A DNA stretch of 64,000 nt from Ferrovibrio sp046297595 (GCF_046297595.1 NZ_JBKBHT010000001.1:496001-560000), one strand, 5' to 3'; shown: positions 55,801 to 64,000, counted from the stretch's first letter. The notes: generated by a model from the letters alone, not told the origin. Made by a program: numbers and translations.

Positions 55801-56546
55801 ATCCCGCTGAGATCCAGCTTGGCCACCGCTTCGGTTACAAGATCAACCTGCGCAACAGCGGCAATACGGCACTAAGCGATGTGCGGCTGCAGGCCGGCTT
55901 CCGCCTCGACAAGGTGGTGCGGAATATCCGGCTGGATAATGCCAGCGACGGCCAATGCCAGCCGCTGGCGATCACGCCCCTGGAGGCGCGACTGGACTGT
56001 CGTTTTACCGCCCTTCCGCTGGAACAGAGCCGCTCGGTGTTGCTATCGGCGGAGGCCTTCGGGCTCGGTACCGTGTTGGCCTCGGCCAGCGGTGAGGCCG
56101 CCGGCCTGCCGGCGCCAATGATGCAGACGGCAACCCGCCTGGTGCAGGCGCCGCCGGCCGATCTGGAGGTGGTGATCAATGTTCAGGGCGAGGCGGGGGT
56201 GAATGGCCGCCTGACGCATTACATCAACCTGCGCAATCGCGGCCCCGAGACGGCCCACAGCCTGCGCGCCACCATCACCCTGCCGCGCGATGCCGGCATC
56301 GACTATATGCCGAACACGCCGCAGGCCGGGCAATGCGTGGAAATTCCGCTGCTCTCGCCCACGCGCCGGCAGGTGGAATGCAATCTGGCCAGCCTCGCCG
56401 CCGGGCAGCAGATACCGATTGTGCTGGTGCTGCGGCCTGGCAGTGCGGGAGATTTCCGGGTGACGGCCGCGGTGGAGAGTGGCAGCATCCTCGATCCCCA
56501 TGCCGGCAACAACCAGGCGACGCTGACCACGGCCATCGTGCCCTGA
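52875..56546 (+). CDS. Large secreted SBBP beta-propeller / DUF11 repeat protein
   Basis: 1223-residue exported protein. A signal peptide covers residues 1-24 (LILAISVAGLSPIASL). Residues about 45-275 form the N-terminal domain that usually precedes SBBP repeats (LFEPNRGQAAAPVRFLARG; YDAVLYRDLYPGIDLRIG; RYDPRRPLVIDPTL). From about 276 to 710 come propeller repeats such as FSTYFGGSNSDSG, YVTYLGGNDLENG, FAHYMGGSQNDAI and YLQYIGGSSSDNA, each with a DAFL/SYVA-type strand. The C-terminal ~500 residues hold four DUF11/CARDB-like modules, with NNTASQTTTIG, DNSATEVFIVE and NNQATLTTAIV ends. No sortase, PEP-CTERM or autotransporter signal is seen at its C-terminus, so the export or anchoring route is unclear. 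An adhesive or surface role is plausible. Confidence 0.85.
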   Translation: MRWYVQALILAISVAGLSPIASLDAQERAAPPGSIQAHNKITAARLPMLFEPNRGQAAAPVRFLARGIGQSIFLSDTEAAFVLALPARNRSAKDGGGIPRPERRDGIDALVLRMVFAGAGKAAGVKTRLSGEQPHTARINHAVGRDRGKWQTGLPGYDAVLYRDLYPGIDLRIGPDRGGSRLDFLVAPQADPRRIRLHFPTAERLSLDERGILQIELGGQRLRLSAPYLYQETRDGRRELVAGGYVLGRNRDVSLRIGRYDPRRPLVIDPTLDASAVLGGSGIERPDFSSFALAPSGDIWTTGVATSADFPVVGGQQAIRRGFSDAFLARFAANDLTLAFSTYFGGSNSDSGSGLAPLPDGGTFLVGSVSSSDLPVSPDAAQANPGSYDDAFVARFDAAGLPTYVTYLGGNDLENGRTAAIRGNSLFVAGETFSTNFAMTPLVSGLPPLNVSRTDNTNPDSYVAKLNIVTGALDFAHYMGGSQNDAILSLVVDNTGSLLGAGLTGSPDLPVRPSGSQPHRGDSDAFLFKLGSDDASLAYLQYIGGSSSDNAYSLTVDTANRAHVAGGTGSTDLPQINSIFGGTPSPSYGFYAAFSPTGQREQVTYVGPRPTSVQSIAVAPNDRIWITGRGSEVPPAPIISENVPNGSSDALIAALDAQGPWRFIGGGNSEMGYFVAAPSETTLIIAGRTASADFPATNNYRNGMVGSEDIFVARLSLPQPGPDLRLAFTDSADPVAPGQSFSYQITAINNGDGVATGVSVSVDIPAGCAPAFPLPVGWSSSGATLSHALNDLAPGMASAALTLPLSCSQGGMVIAEARVQATQADADLSNNTASQTTTIGTADLLVLKTALANPVPAGQAAEFLIELRNTGLLPASGARLTDTLPAGCQPLMPPNPPCSLNGQTVTCMLGNPIPAGGLWAGLLRGTCMPGVHANTVEATAENEPANLRGDNSATEVFIVEAPPAPMPGLTVALDIDPAEIQLGHRFGYKINLRNSGNTALSDVRLQAGFRLDKVVRNIRLDNASDGQCQPLAITPLEARLDCRFTALPLEQSRSVLLSAEAFGLGTVLASASGEAAGLPAPMMQTATRLVQAPPADLEVVINVQGEAGVNGRLTHYINLRNRGPETAHSLRATITLPRDAGIDYMPNTPQAGQCVEIPLLSPTRRQVECNLASLAAGQQIPIVLVLRPGSAGDFRVTAAVESGSILDPHAGNNQATLTTAIVP

Positions 56547-56558
56547 GACTTTGTGGTC

Positions 56559-58445
56559 TTACCGCCGGCCGAACAGTTTCTCGATATCGGCCAGCTTGAG
56601 TTCCACGTAGGTCGGGCGGCCGTGGTTGCATTGGCCGGAATGCGGCGTGGCCTCCATCTGGCGCAGCAGCGCGTTCATCTCGTCCAGCGTGAGCCGGCGG
56701 CCGGCGCGCACGCTGCCATGGCAGGCCATGGTGCCGCAGACCTCTTCCAGCTTTTCCTTCAGCGGCAGCACGGAATCGTATTCGGCGATGGCATCGGCCA
56801 GGTCGTGCACCAGGGCCTGCACGGCCACGTCGCCCAGCAGAGCCGGCACTTCACGCACCACCACGGCGCCGGCGCCGAAGCCTTCCAGCACGAGGCCGAG
56901 TTCGGCCAGTTCGTCGGCCCGTGTGCTGAGGCGCGTGGCCTCGGCTTCGCTGAGTTCCACCACCTCGGGCAGCAGCAGCACCTGGCGCGGCACGCGGCCG
57001 GCTTCCAGGTTCACCTTCATGCGCTCATAGACCAGGCGCTCATGGGCAGCATGTTGATCGACGATCACGATGCCGTCGGCCGTCTGCGCCACGATGTAGG
57101 TTTCATGCAACTGCCCGCGCGCCGCGCCCAGCGGATAGCTTTGCAGCGGAACAGGAGCAACACCCGCATCCTCGTTGCGCGCTGCCGGCGCGAGGCCTTC
57201 GCCTGTTGCGGTCGTTTCACCCGAGAAATCTCCCGAGAAATCTCCTTGGGGCGCGTTGTAGAGCGCCGCCGCCTCGGCCAGGCCGGGCACTGAACTGGGC
57301 CGCAGGTTGTCGTAGCCGCGCCAGCGCGACGGCCCGCCGAAAGTGGACTGAAAGGGCAATGGCATGGTGGGCGAAGCCTGTGGCTTCAGGGCACCCAGCG
57401 CCGACTGCGCCACGGTGGTGGAGGCGCGATGGCCGGCCTCGGCCAGGGCATGGCGCAACGCGCCGACGATCAGGCCACGCACCAGGCCGGAATCGCGGAA
57501 GCGTACCTCCGCCTTGGCCGGATGCACGTTCACATCCACCTGTTCGGCCGGCAGGTCGAGGAACAGGGCCACGACCGGATGGCGGTCGTGGCTGAGAAAA
57601 TCGGCATAGGCGCCACGCAGCGCGCCGACGAACAGCTTATCGCGCACCGGGCGGCCGTTGACGAACAGATACTGGTGCTGGGCATTGCCGCGATTATAGG
57701 TCGGCAGGCCGGCATGGCCGGTGAGCCGGATGCCCTCGCGCTCGGCCCTGATCGGCACGGCATTGTCTGCGAAGTCGCGGCCGAGGATCTGTTCCAGCCG
57801 GCCGAGCTGCTGCAGGTCCTGCCCATCGTCCATCAGGCTGGCCGGCACTGCATCGGCACGGAAGCTGACCCGGCCATCCTGCTGCAGCGTGAAGGCGATG
57901 CCGGGATGCGCCATGGCCAGGCGGCGCATGATCTCCTGCACGGCCAAGTCCTCGGCGCGGTCGGATTTGAGGAATTTCAGCCGCGCCGGCACGGCATAGA
58001 ACAGGTCGCGCACCTCGATCCGCGTGCCCTTGCCGGCTGCCGCCGGCTTCACGCTTCCGACCTTGCCGCCTTCCACCTCGATGGCCCAGGCGGAGTCGTC
58101 ATTCTCCTGTCGGCTGACGATACTCATGCGGCTGACCGCGCCGATAGAAGGGAGCGCCTCGCCGCGAAAACCGAGCCAGCGGATATCGAGCAGGTCGTCG
58201 CTGGGTAGCTTGGAGGTAGCGTGGCGTTCGACGGCGACCGGCAGGTCGTCGCGCGCCATGCCCCTGCCGTCGTCGCTGACGCTGATCAGGCTACGCCCAC
58301 CATTGGCGATGGCGACGTCGATGCGACGCGCGCCGGCATCGATGGCATTCTCCACCAGTTCCTTCACGGCTGAAGCCGGCCGCTCCACCACCTCGCCGGC
58401 GGCGATGCGGTTGACCAGCGTTTCGGGCAGACGACGGATAGCCAT
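56559..58445 (-). CDS. mutL: DNA mismatch repair protein MutL
   Basis: 628-residue GHKL ATPase of methyl-independent mismatch repair. The N-terminal ATPase has IAAGEVVERPASAVKELVENAIDAGA (core ELVENAIDAGA), VSDDGRGM, RHATSKL and GFRGEALPSIGAVS. A linker of about 100 residues leads to the C-terminal dimerisation domain with the nicking-endonuclease motif IVDQHAAHERLVYE, which fits DQHA(X)2E(X)4E; ACHGSVRAGRRL and CNHGRPTYVEL complete the metal site. This is therefore the endonuclease-type MutL of bacteria without MutH. It is convergent with the large secreted protein (12 bp apart) and lies 16 bp downstream of the M16 peptidase genes, possibly on the same transcript. Confidence 0.97.
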   Translation of the reverse strand: MAIRRLPETLVNRIAAGEVVERPASAVKELVENAIDAGARRIDVAIANGGRSLISVSDDGRGMARDDLPVAVERHATSKLPSDDLLDIRWLGFRGEALPSIGAVSRMSIVSRQENDDSAWAIEVEGGKVGSVKPAAAGKGTRIEVRDLFYAVPARLKFLKSDRAEDLAVQEIMRRLAMAHPGIAFTLQQDGRVSFRADAVPASLMDDGQDLQQLGRLEQILGRDFADNAVPIRAEREGIRLTGHAGLPTYNRGNAQHQYLFVNGRPVRDKLFVGALRGAYADFLSHDRHPVVALFLDLPAEQVDVNVHPAKAEVRFRDSGLVRGLIVGALRHALAEAGHRASTTVAQSALGALKPQASPTMPLPFQSTFGGPSRWRGYDNLRPSSVPGLAEAAALYNAPQGDFSGDFSGETTATGEGLAPAARNEDAGVAPVPLQSYPLGAARGQLHETYIVAQTADGIVIVDQHAAHERLVYERMKVNLEAGRVPRQVLLLPEVVELSEAEATRLSTRADELAELGLVLEGFGAGAVVVREVPALLGDVAVQALVHDLADAIAEYDSVLPLKEKLEEVCGTMACHGSVRAGRRLTLDEMNALLRQMEATPHSGQCNHGRPTYVELKLADIEKLFGRR

Positions 58446-58461
58446 GATCCTGCGGCCCCGC

Positions 58462-59799
58462 TCAGCCGCCGAGGCCGGCAGGCTGGCCGACCACTACTAC
58501 CAGATATTCGTCGCGAGCGAACAGGCGCTGAGCCACGCGGCGGATATCCTCCTGGCTCACGACATTGATCAGGCCGGGATAGGCTTCGATGTAATCGGGA
58601 GAAAGGCCCGTATTGCGCATCGCCACCAGCATGCCGGCAATGGCGGCATTGGAGGTGAGCCGCAGCGGGAAGGAACCGGTCATATAGGATTTCGCCGCCG
58701 CCAGTTCATCGTCGCTTACGCCTTCGCGGGCCAGACGGGCCAGTTCGGTGCGCACCAGCTTCAGGGCATCCGCCACCTGGGCATTGGAGGTGGCGAACGA
58801 CCCGGCGAACAGCGCCGAGGCCTTGGAGGGAGAGAGCTGCGTACCGACGGAATAGACCAAGCCGCGCTTTTCGCGCACCTCCTCAAACAGGCGCGACGAC
58901 ATGCTGCCGCCGCCGAGAATCTGGTTCAGCACTGTGGCCGCGTACCAGTCAGGATCCTCGCGGGCGATACCAGGCGCACCGAACAGCACCATGCTCTGCG
59001 GATTGGGGAACGGAATCACCACCGGCTGGGCAGTCGTCTTCACTTGCACCGGTGGCGGCAGGGCGATGCGCGGTTCGCGCGGTAGCGCCCCGAAGCTGCT
59101 GTCGACCAGACGGGCCAAGTCGTCGGGCACGATATCACCCACCACGGCCAGCGAGAGGTTACTATGCGCCATCACGGCGCCGGCAAAATCGGCCAGTTCG
59201 GCACGGCCGATGCGCTCCAGGCTTTCGATGCTAGGCGCCGAGCGGCGGCCATACGGGTGGTCGCCATAGGCCAGCGCGGCGAAGCGCTCGCCGGCCAGCG
59301 TGTTCGGATTGGCGCGACCCCGTTCGTAAGCCACGCGGGCCTGTGCCTTCACGCGCGCTACCGGTTCGTCGTCGAAACGCGGCGCGGTCATCGCCAGCGT
59401 CAGCAGCTCAAAGGCACGGGCGCGATGCTGGCTAAGCGTACGCAGGCCAACCGAGATGTAATCGCGGTCGGCCGAGAAATCGAGCGCGATTGCCTTCTCG
59501 CGCAGGGCGTTCTGGAAGGCTTCAGCCTCCAGATCGCCGGCACCCTCGGTGAGCAGGCCCATGGCAAGGCCGGCGCGGCCCTCCAGCCCTGCCGGATCGC
59601 TGGAGCTGCCACCGCGCCAGGACGCCTGCACGGCCAGCATGGGTATGGAGGGTTCGCGCACCAGCCACACCTCAATACCAAGCGGCGTAGTGATACGTTC
59701 GATCTTCGGTGCGGCGAAAGCCGGCAGCGGCAGCGCAACAGCGCCCAGCAGCGCCAGGGCGCCGGCCATGGCGCCGATCAGGATATCGCGGCGACGCAT
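58462..59799 (-). CDS. M16-family peptidase-like protein, non-catalytic partner
   Basis: 445-residue periplasmic protein. The N-terminus MRRRDILIGAMAGALALLGA is a signal peptide with an Arg-rich start that could suit the Tat route. The body has two M16 halves, but the zinc motif HxxEH is absent: the equivalent region reads GLEGRAGLAMGLLTEGAG. The second half retains ILGGGSMSSRLFEEVREKRGLVYSV, core MSSRLFEEVREKRGLVYS, the Arg/Tyr substrate-binding block of the non-catalytic subunit. With the adjacent catalytic copy this makes the split heterodimer known for bacterial M16B enzymes. Its start overlaps the stop of the catalytic gene (TGATG). Confidence 0.92.
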   Translation of the reverse strand: MRRRDILIGAMAGALALLGAVALPLPAFAAPKIERITTPLGIEVWLVREPSIPMLAVQASWRGGSSSDPAGLEGRAGLAMGLLTEGAGDLEAEAFQNALREKAIALDFSADRDYISVGLRTLSQHRARAFELLTLAMTAPRFDDEPVARVKAQARVAYERGRANPNTLAGERFAALAYGDHPYGRRSAPSIESLERIGRAELADFAGAVMAHSNLSLAVVGDIVPDDLARLVDSSFGALPREPRIALPPPVQVKTTAQPVVIPFPNPQSMVLFGAPGIAREDPDWYAATVLNQILGGGSMSSRLFEEVREKRGLVYSVGTQLSPSKASALFAGSFATSNAQVADALKLVRTELARLAREGVSDDELAAAKSYMTGSFPLRLTSNAAIAGMLVAMRNTGLSPDYIEAYPGLINVVSQEDIRRVAQRLFARDEYLVVVVGQPAGLGG

Positions 59800-61139
59800 C
59801 AGCTCTGTTCCTTAGGCAACAGGTGGCCGGTGACCGAGCGGCGCAGATCGAAGACATGTCGGGCGGCCGCCTTGACCTGTTCGGCGGTGACGGCGTCGAC
59901 CAGGCGTGGCCAGACCTCGACATCCTCAACCGTCTGTCCCGAAGTCAACGCCGAACCGAAGATACGCGCGGCATTGGAAAGGCTGTCGCGTGCATAGACG
60001 GTTTCAGCCTGCATCACCGTCTTGGCCTGGCGCAGTTCGTCTGCCGTCACACCATCTGCCAGGATGGCAGCGATCATGCGATCCAGTCCTTCTTCCACCT
60101 CATCAAGTTTGCGGCCCTGCTTGGGTGAGGCGCCGAAGGAAAAAGTGGTGGGGTCAAGCGAGGTGGAGGAATACCAAGCGCCAGCCGAGGCGGCCGGGCC
60201 ATCGCCCTTCACCAGCGCATTATGAAGCCGGCCGGTGGGTGCGTTGAGAATTTCGGCCAGCACCGAAAGCGGCACGGCATGCTGCTTTTCGCCGGCCGTG
60301 CGGCTCGGTGCGAGATAACTGCGACGCAGGCTGGGCTGGGCCACGCGCGCATCCGCCATACTGAGGCGGCGGGCGGCCAGCTGCGGCGGTTCCTGCGGCC
60401 GCACGCGCGGCGGCACTGGGCGCATCGGGATCATGCCGTAATGCTTCTCGGCCAGGCGCTTCAGCTCAGAAGGCGTCACGTCGCCGGCCACGACCAGGAT
60501 GGCATTGTTGGGTGCATAATGGCTCCGGTAGAAACTCATCGCGTCGTCCAGCGTGAGCTTCGCCACTTCCTGGGGCCAACCGATCACCGGGCGGCCATAG
60601 GGATGCGACAGATACTGCGCGGCATCGAACTGTTCGCCGAACAGTGCGGCCGGGCTGTTCTCGACCCGACTGAGCCGCTCCTGCAGCACAACCTGCAGCT
60701 CGGGCACGGCATCCTCGGGCCGAGGCTGCAACTGGGTCATGCGTTCGGCTTCCATGCGCATGACCAGTTCCAGCCGGTCACGCGCGATGGTCTGGAAATA
60801 GCCAGTGTAATCCGAGGAGGTGAAGGCGTTGTCGCGGCCGCCCTCGCGGGCAACGATACGCGAGAATTCGCCCGGCCCCAGGCTGGGCGTGCCCTTGAAC
60901 ATCAGGTGTTCGAGATAATGCGCCACGCCGGTGACACCGGGCTGCTCGTCGGCGGCGCCGACCTTGTACCAGACCATGTGATGCACGACCGGGGCGCGAT
61001 GATCCTCGATCAGCACGACCTGCATGCCGTTATCCAGCACGAACTGCGTCGGGCGGAATACCTGCGCATGGCTGTCTACCGCCGGTCCTGCCAGACATGT
61101 CGCGATGGCGAGCAGGACAGCGAAGATCAGATGATGCAC
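59799..61139 (-). CDS. M16-family zinc peptidase, catalytic subunit
   Basis: 446-residue periplasmic insulinase-type protease. The signal peptide is in residues 1-25 (LIFAVLLAIATCLAGPA). The inverted zinc motif HYLEH in GVAHYLEHLMFKGTP, with the distal Glu about 75 residues on (in the PELQVVLQERLSRVEN segment), is intact. The start is a GTG at 61139 with GGAGG 7 nt upstream; the longer open frame upstream is rejected since the GTG leads straight into the signal peptide. It forms an operon with the DUF3035 lipoprotein gene upstream (13-bp gap) and the non-catalytic partner downstream. The substrate is unknown; periplasmic peptides are expected. Confidence 0.94.
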   Translation of the reverse strand: MHHLIFAVLLAIATCLAGPAVDSHAQVFRPTQFVLDNGMQVVLIEDHRAPVVHHMVWYKVGAADEQPGVTGVAHYLEHLMFKGTPSLGPGEFSRIVAREGGRDNAFTSSDYTGYFQTIARDRLELVMRMEAERMTQLQPRPEDAVPELQVVLQERLSRVENSPAALFGEQFDAAQYLSHPYGRPVIGWPQEVAKLTLDDAMSFYRSHYAPNNAILVVAGDVTPSELKRLAEKHYGMIPMRPVPPRVRPQEPPQLAARRLSMADARVAQPSLRRSYLAPSRTAGEKQHAVPLSVLAEILNAPTGRLHNALVKGDGPAASAGAWYSSTSLDPTTFSFGASPKQGRKLDEVEEGLDRMIAAILADGVTADELRQAKTVMQAETVYARDSLSNAARIFGSALTSGQTVEDVEVWPRLVDAVTAEQVKAAARHVFDLRRSVTGHLLPKEQS

Positions 61140-61152
61140 GGGCCTACCTCCG

Positions 61153-61761
61153 TCAGAAGATGCCTTCCAGCGGGCCGCGTTCGCGGCGCTTGATGGTCGG
61201 CACATCGCCCGCTGTCGCAGGCCGGCCGGTGGCGGCATTCTCGCGCAGACGTTGGGCTTCCTTCGCCGCATCCACAGCAAGACCGGGTTCCTCAGGCCTC
61301 TGCCAGAAAATCAACCGGTCGACGAAGCGGCGGTCACGCTCGGCCAGCTGGGTAAATTCATCATTCACCTTGCGTCGGATATCCGGGTCGGCATTGGTGG
61401 CCTTAGCCTGCTGCAGCAGGGCGCTTTCGCCGGCGGAACGCTGTGCGGCCGTGGCGTTGGGATCGCGGCTGAGCGGGGTGAGTTGACCGGCCGCGCTGTC
61501 GGTACGCCCCGCAAGCGCAGCGGCGGCCCGATCGCGCGCAGGCACTTCCTGCGGGCGGGGCGCTCCGGGTTCGGGCGGGCGCAGACCGAATTCCGGTGGC
61601 AGCACCAGCGGCGCCTTGGTGACGACTGCGAATTCGTCGGGCGCCTTCTTATTCAGCCCGAGCGCCTCGCGGGTGGTGTCACAGCCGGCGAGGACGACAG
61701 GCAACGTCAGGATGGCGCATGCCACCCACAGGCGTCGGCCGGCAGTATTCGGTCGACTCAT
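61153..61761 (-). CDS. DUF3035 family lipoprotein
   Basis: 202-residue lipoprotein. The signal peptide ends in the lipobox VVLAGC with Cys27. Family blocks are APDEFAVVTKAPLVLPPEF and LRPPEPGAPRP, which define DUF3035 proteins of alphaproteobacteria; the rest is Ala/Gln/Arg-rich and probably partly disordered, ending in RRERGPLEGIF. The residue after Cys is Asp, which in E. coli-type sorting would keep it in the inner membrane. Its function is unknown, but linkage to the M16 peptidase pair occurs here with 13 bp between them, so it may be a scaffold for that protease. Confidence 0.88.
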   Translation of the reverse strand: MSRPNTAGRRLWVACAILTLPVVLAGCDTTREALGLNKKAPDEFAVVTKAPLVLPPEFGLRPPEPGAPRPQEVPARDRAAAALAGRTDSAAGQLTPLSRDPNATAAQRSAGESALLQQAKATNADPDIRRKVNDEFTQLAERDRRFVDRLIFWQRPEEPGLAVDAAKEAQRLRENAATGRPATAGDVPTIKRRERGPLEGIF

Positions 61762-61864
61762 GGCGAAAATTTCCCCTGTTGCTTAAGGCGGCGAGATTTT
61801 ACCCTCCCACGCCCCTCGCGCACAAGGGCGGGGGAAACAGTCATTCTGGCGGAGAACCGCGATT

Positions 61865-63799
61865 TCAGCTGTCAGCAGCCAGACGACCCGGCAGGCGAAT
61901 CGTCGCCACTGCGCCATGTTGCGCACCATTGGCCAGGGTCAGGGTTCCGCCATGCAGTTCGATGAATTTGCGGCTGATCGCCAGACCCAGCCCGGTGCCC
62001 TCGCTGCGGCGGCGGATATTGGGGTCGCCCTGCCAGAAGGGTTCAAAGATACGCTCCAGATTCTCCGGCCGGATGCCGCTGCCGGTATCGCTGACGGTGA
62101 TGCCGATCTCGCCATTCTCGTCCCGGCCGCCGGCCAGCGTGACCTCGCCCCCAGCGGGTGTGAACTTGATCGCATTGGATAGCAGGTTGAGCAAAACTTG
62201 CTTGATGGCGCGGGCGTCAATGCGCACCGGCGGGAATTCCTCCGGGAAGTCGTTGTTCAAGCCGATATCCGCCTCCTGCGCACGGCCCCGCACGATGGTG
62301 AGGCAGTCGCCGATCACGACTGGCAGCGACTGCTCCTCCAGCGTCAATTCGTAGCGTCCGGCCTCGATCTTCGACATGTCAAGGATGTCGTTGATGACAT
62401 GCAGCAGATGCCGCGCGCTCATCACGATATCTTCGGCATAATCGAAATAGCGCTCGGAATTGGCACCCCACATGCGCAAGGTGATCACCTCGGCAAAACC
62501 GATGATGGCATTGAGCGGCGTGCGCAACTCATGACTCATATTGGCGAGGAATTCCGACTTGGCACGATTGGCGGCGATGGCGTGTTCGCGTTCGCGCGCG
62601 TAGGAAGACGCCAGCCGCTCTAGGTCCTCGGCCTGGCCGCGCAGCCGAGCATTGGCTTCGTCAAGTGCGCGTTCTGCCAACTTGCGCTCGCTGATGTCGA
62701 GCGCAATCGAGATGATGCCGTTGACGCGCCCGTCGGCATCCAGCAGCGGCACCTTGTTTTCCAGCATGGTGAATTGCGGGGAATCGGCCAGGTGATAAGT
62801 GCACTCCAAGTTCAGCACCGACTGGCCGCGCGCCGTCATGGTCGCTTCGTTCTCGACATTGAAGCGGATGAATTCCGCGCGATGCTCCGCTGCCAGACCC
62901 GGCAGTGCAAGCTGATCCAGGCGGCGACCAACAATCTCCTCCGAAGGCTGGCCGAAAGCCTCGATCACGCGACTGTTGACCAGCAGGTAACGGCCATCCA
63001 CATCCTTCAGGCTGATCAGTGCGGGGATCGCGTCCAGCACACTGCGCAGCATTTCGCGGCTACGCTCCACTTCGGCCAGATGCTCACCGCTGGCGCCGAG
63101 AATGGCATTCACCCGCGCGGCCAGCAGGCCGAATTCATCCGCAGTATGACGCTCCGGCACGCTGATACGCGATTCCTCGGGCCGACGCGGATCGGCGCGC
63201 TCGATCTGGGCCACCAGCGACAGCAGTGGCCGCGTCAGCGTGTAGTAGAACAGCACAGCCAAAATCAGCGCGAGCGCGAAATTGCGTACGAATCCCGTAC
63301 CGATCACCACCCAGGTGCGATTGAGGATGCTTTGCGCCAGTAGGGTGCCATCGACAGCCACCCGCATCTCGCCGACCAGATCGCGGTCGCGCGGGCCATA
63401 GAGCGGTCGGGTCAGCATCTCGTCGCCGGTGGGCAGGAGGCGCAGCAATCCGCCCGGTTCCGCCTGCTGCCGCTCGCGTTCCTGCAGCGCCATGCGGCGG
63501 CCATAATTGTCGTAAATCTCGGCGCGCCAGATTGGCTTGTATAGCAGCAGGCCACTAACCACGCGGGCGGCGAGTTGCTCGTCGAGAGCATAGGCCGCCT
63601 GCGATGCCGCATCGTTCAGCATGTCCATTACCTGCACCACCGTGGTCTGGCGCTGGTTCAGTTCGTTGCGGATATCGAAACCGAGTTGGAACAGGCTGGA
63701 AATGAAGCCGAGCAGCAGGGCGGCGATCACCGTGACCTTGACCTGCTTGGCCGAAAGCTGATTCCGGGAAAATTTACGGCGGACCGGAGTCTGCATCAT
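61865..63799 (-). CDS. Membrane-bound PAS sensor histidine kinase
   Basis: 644-residue inner-membrane kinase. Transmembrane helices lie at about residues 22-42 and 165-190, with a ~120-residue periplasmic sensor between. A HAMP-like segment (TRPLLSLVAQIERADPR) is followed by a PAS domain with LDAIPALISLKDVDGRYLLVN and its PAC end IISIALDISERKLAE. After a coiled-coil come the H-box FLANMSHELRTPLNAIIGFAE, LLSNAIKFTPAGG (N box), VSDTGSGIRPENLERIFEPFWQ (core VSDTGSGIRPENL) and GTGLGLAISRKFI. All kinase motifs are intact. The gene lies 103 bp before the DUF3035 gene and has no adjacent response regulator, so it is an orphan. Start: ATG at 63799 with AAGG upstream. Confidence 0.93.
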   Translation of the reverse strand: MMQTPVRRKFSRNQLSAKQVKVTVIAALLLGFISSLFQLGFDIRNELNQRQTTVVQVMDMLNDAASQAAYALDEQLAARVVSGLLLYKPIWRAEIYDNYGRRMALQERERQQAEPGGLLRLLPTGDEMLTRPLYGPRDRDLVGEMRVAVDGTLLAQSILNRTWVVIGTGFVRNFALALILAVLFYYTLTRPLLSLVAQIERADPRRPEESRISVPERHTADEFGLLAARVNAILGASGEHLAEVERSREMLRSVLDAIPALISLKDVDGRYLLVNSRVIEAFGQPSEEIVGRRLDQLALPGLAAEHRAEFIRFNVENEATMTARGQSVLNLECTYHLADSPQFTMLENKVPLLDADGRVNGIISIALDISERKLAERALDEANARLRGQAEDLERLASSYAREREHAIAANRAKSEFLANMSHELRTPLNAIIGFAEVITLRMWGANSERYFDYAEDIVMSARHLLHVINDILDMSKIEAGRYELTLEEQSLPVVIGDCLTIVRGRAQEADIGLNNDFPEEFPPVRIDARAIKQVLLNLLSNAIKFTPAGGEVTLAGGRDENGEIGITVSDTGSGIRPENLERIFEPFWQGDPNIRRRSEGTGLGLAISRKFIELHGGTLTLANGAQHGAVATIRLPGRLAADS

Positions 63800-64000
63800 G
63801 CGCAGGCCTTCGGGGTACCGCCCGCGGTAACCCCATTGCGCAGCATTCCCCGTCCGGTGTTCCCCCGCCGGTCATGCCGGCTTGGGCCTTTGCACGATGG
63901 AAGCATCCTGCCTCTCGTCCGCCCTACCCCGAAATGCTGCCATCATTCCCGGGACGATGCAACGAATGAGCGAGCCCCAATGCGACTGCAGGTAGCGTTT
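63800..64000. other. Right-edge region without a supported gene
   Basis: The last 201 bases upstream of the histidine kinase show no convincing coding region within the window. An ATG at 63980 on the plus strand is open to the edge for seven codons, too short to judge, and has no clear ribosome-binding site. It could be the start of a divergent gene. Confidence 0.4.

Overview
The window reads as a stretch of a GC-rich alphaproteobacterial chromosome, most likely a free-living member of a Rhodospirillales-like lineage; I would not name a genus. The markers are a GcrA cell-cycle regulator, a RegB/RegA redox two-component pair, an EcfG-like general-stress sigma factor, DUF2093, DUF2927, DUF3035 and DUF374 proteins, and a short-type chlorite dismutase like that of Nitrobacter. 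About 55 protein genes are packed tightly, with many ATGA or TGATG overlaps. I see no rRNA, tRNA, CRISPR array, insertion sequence, prophage or obvious island.

Layout. 1-9.5 kb: ten genes on the minus strand. Reading with transcription they are a phytanoyl-CoA-type dioxygenase, zwf, regB, regA, a PPP-family phosphatase, hldE, an FAD oxidoreductase, an aldo/keto reductase, an unknown protein and a cyclic-nucleotide-binding protein cut by the window edge. 9.6-14 kb: gcrA with a DnaA box and GANTC sites in its promoter, an unknown membrane protein, a MipA/OmpV outer-membrane protein and a divergent OmpR/EnvZ-type pair. 14-24 kb: a second PhyH-type dioxygenase, the chlorite dismutase-like protein, then a fatty-acyl-CoA degradation cluster (two PimC/PimD-like dehydrogenases, a PaaI thioesterase, an enoyl-CoA hydratase, a MaoC hydratase, a long-chain acyl-CoA ligase) with an EAL protein inside it. 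24-31.5 kb: a DHDPS-family enzyme, a TPR-methyltransferase fusion, an HpaI-type aldolase, CheW and a chemoreceptor. 31.5-40.7 kb: transketolase, then msbA-like, DUF374, lpxK and a lipid A acyltransferase, facing xseA-DUF2093-M23 peptidase.

40.7-48.5 kb: purD, two tandem ACAD10/11-type aminoglycoside-phosphotransferase-fold kinases (the second with its catalytic Asp changed to Asn), a PRC-barrel protein behind an apparent EcfG promoter, a small NepR-like protein, the EcfG-like sigma factor, a DUF2817/M14 peptidase and an ACAD10/11-type dehydrogenase. 48.5-64 kb: tadA, a DUF2927-rhodanese fusion, a class-I glutamine-amidotransferase-like hydrolase, rluB, rsmD, a 1223-residue secreted beta-propeller/DUF11 protein, mutL, a pair of M16 peptidases, a DUF3035 lipoprotein and a PAS histidine kinase.

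The most interesting candidates are: (1) the split kinase/pseudokinase/dehydrogenase set, which matches the parts of the fused eukaryotic ACAD10/11 enzymes and suggests phosphorylation-dependent degradation of hydroxy-acyl-CoAs; (2) the gcrA promoter carrying both DnaA and CcrM signals; (3) the stress locus with a recognisable EcfG promoter; (4) the chlorite dismutase homologue with heme ligand and distal Arg conserved; (5) translational coupling of zwf to regB.
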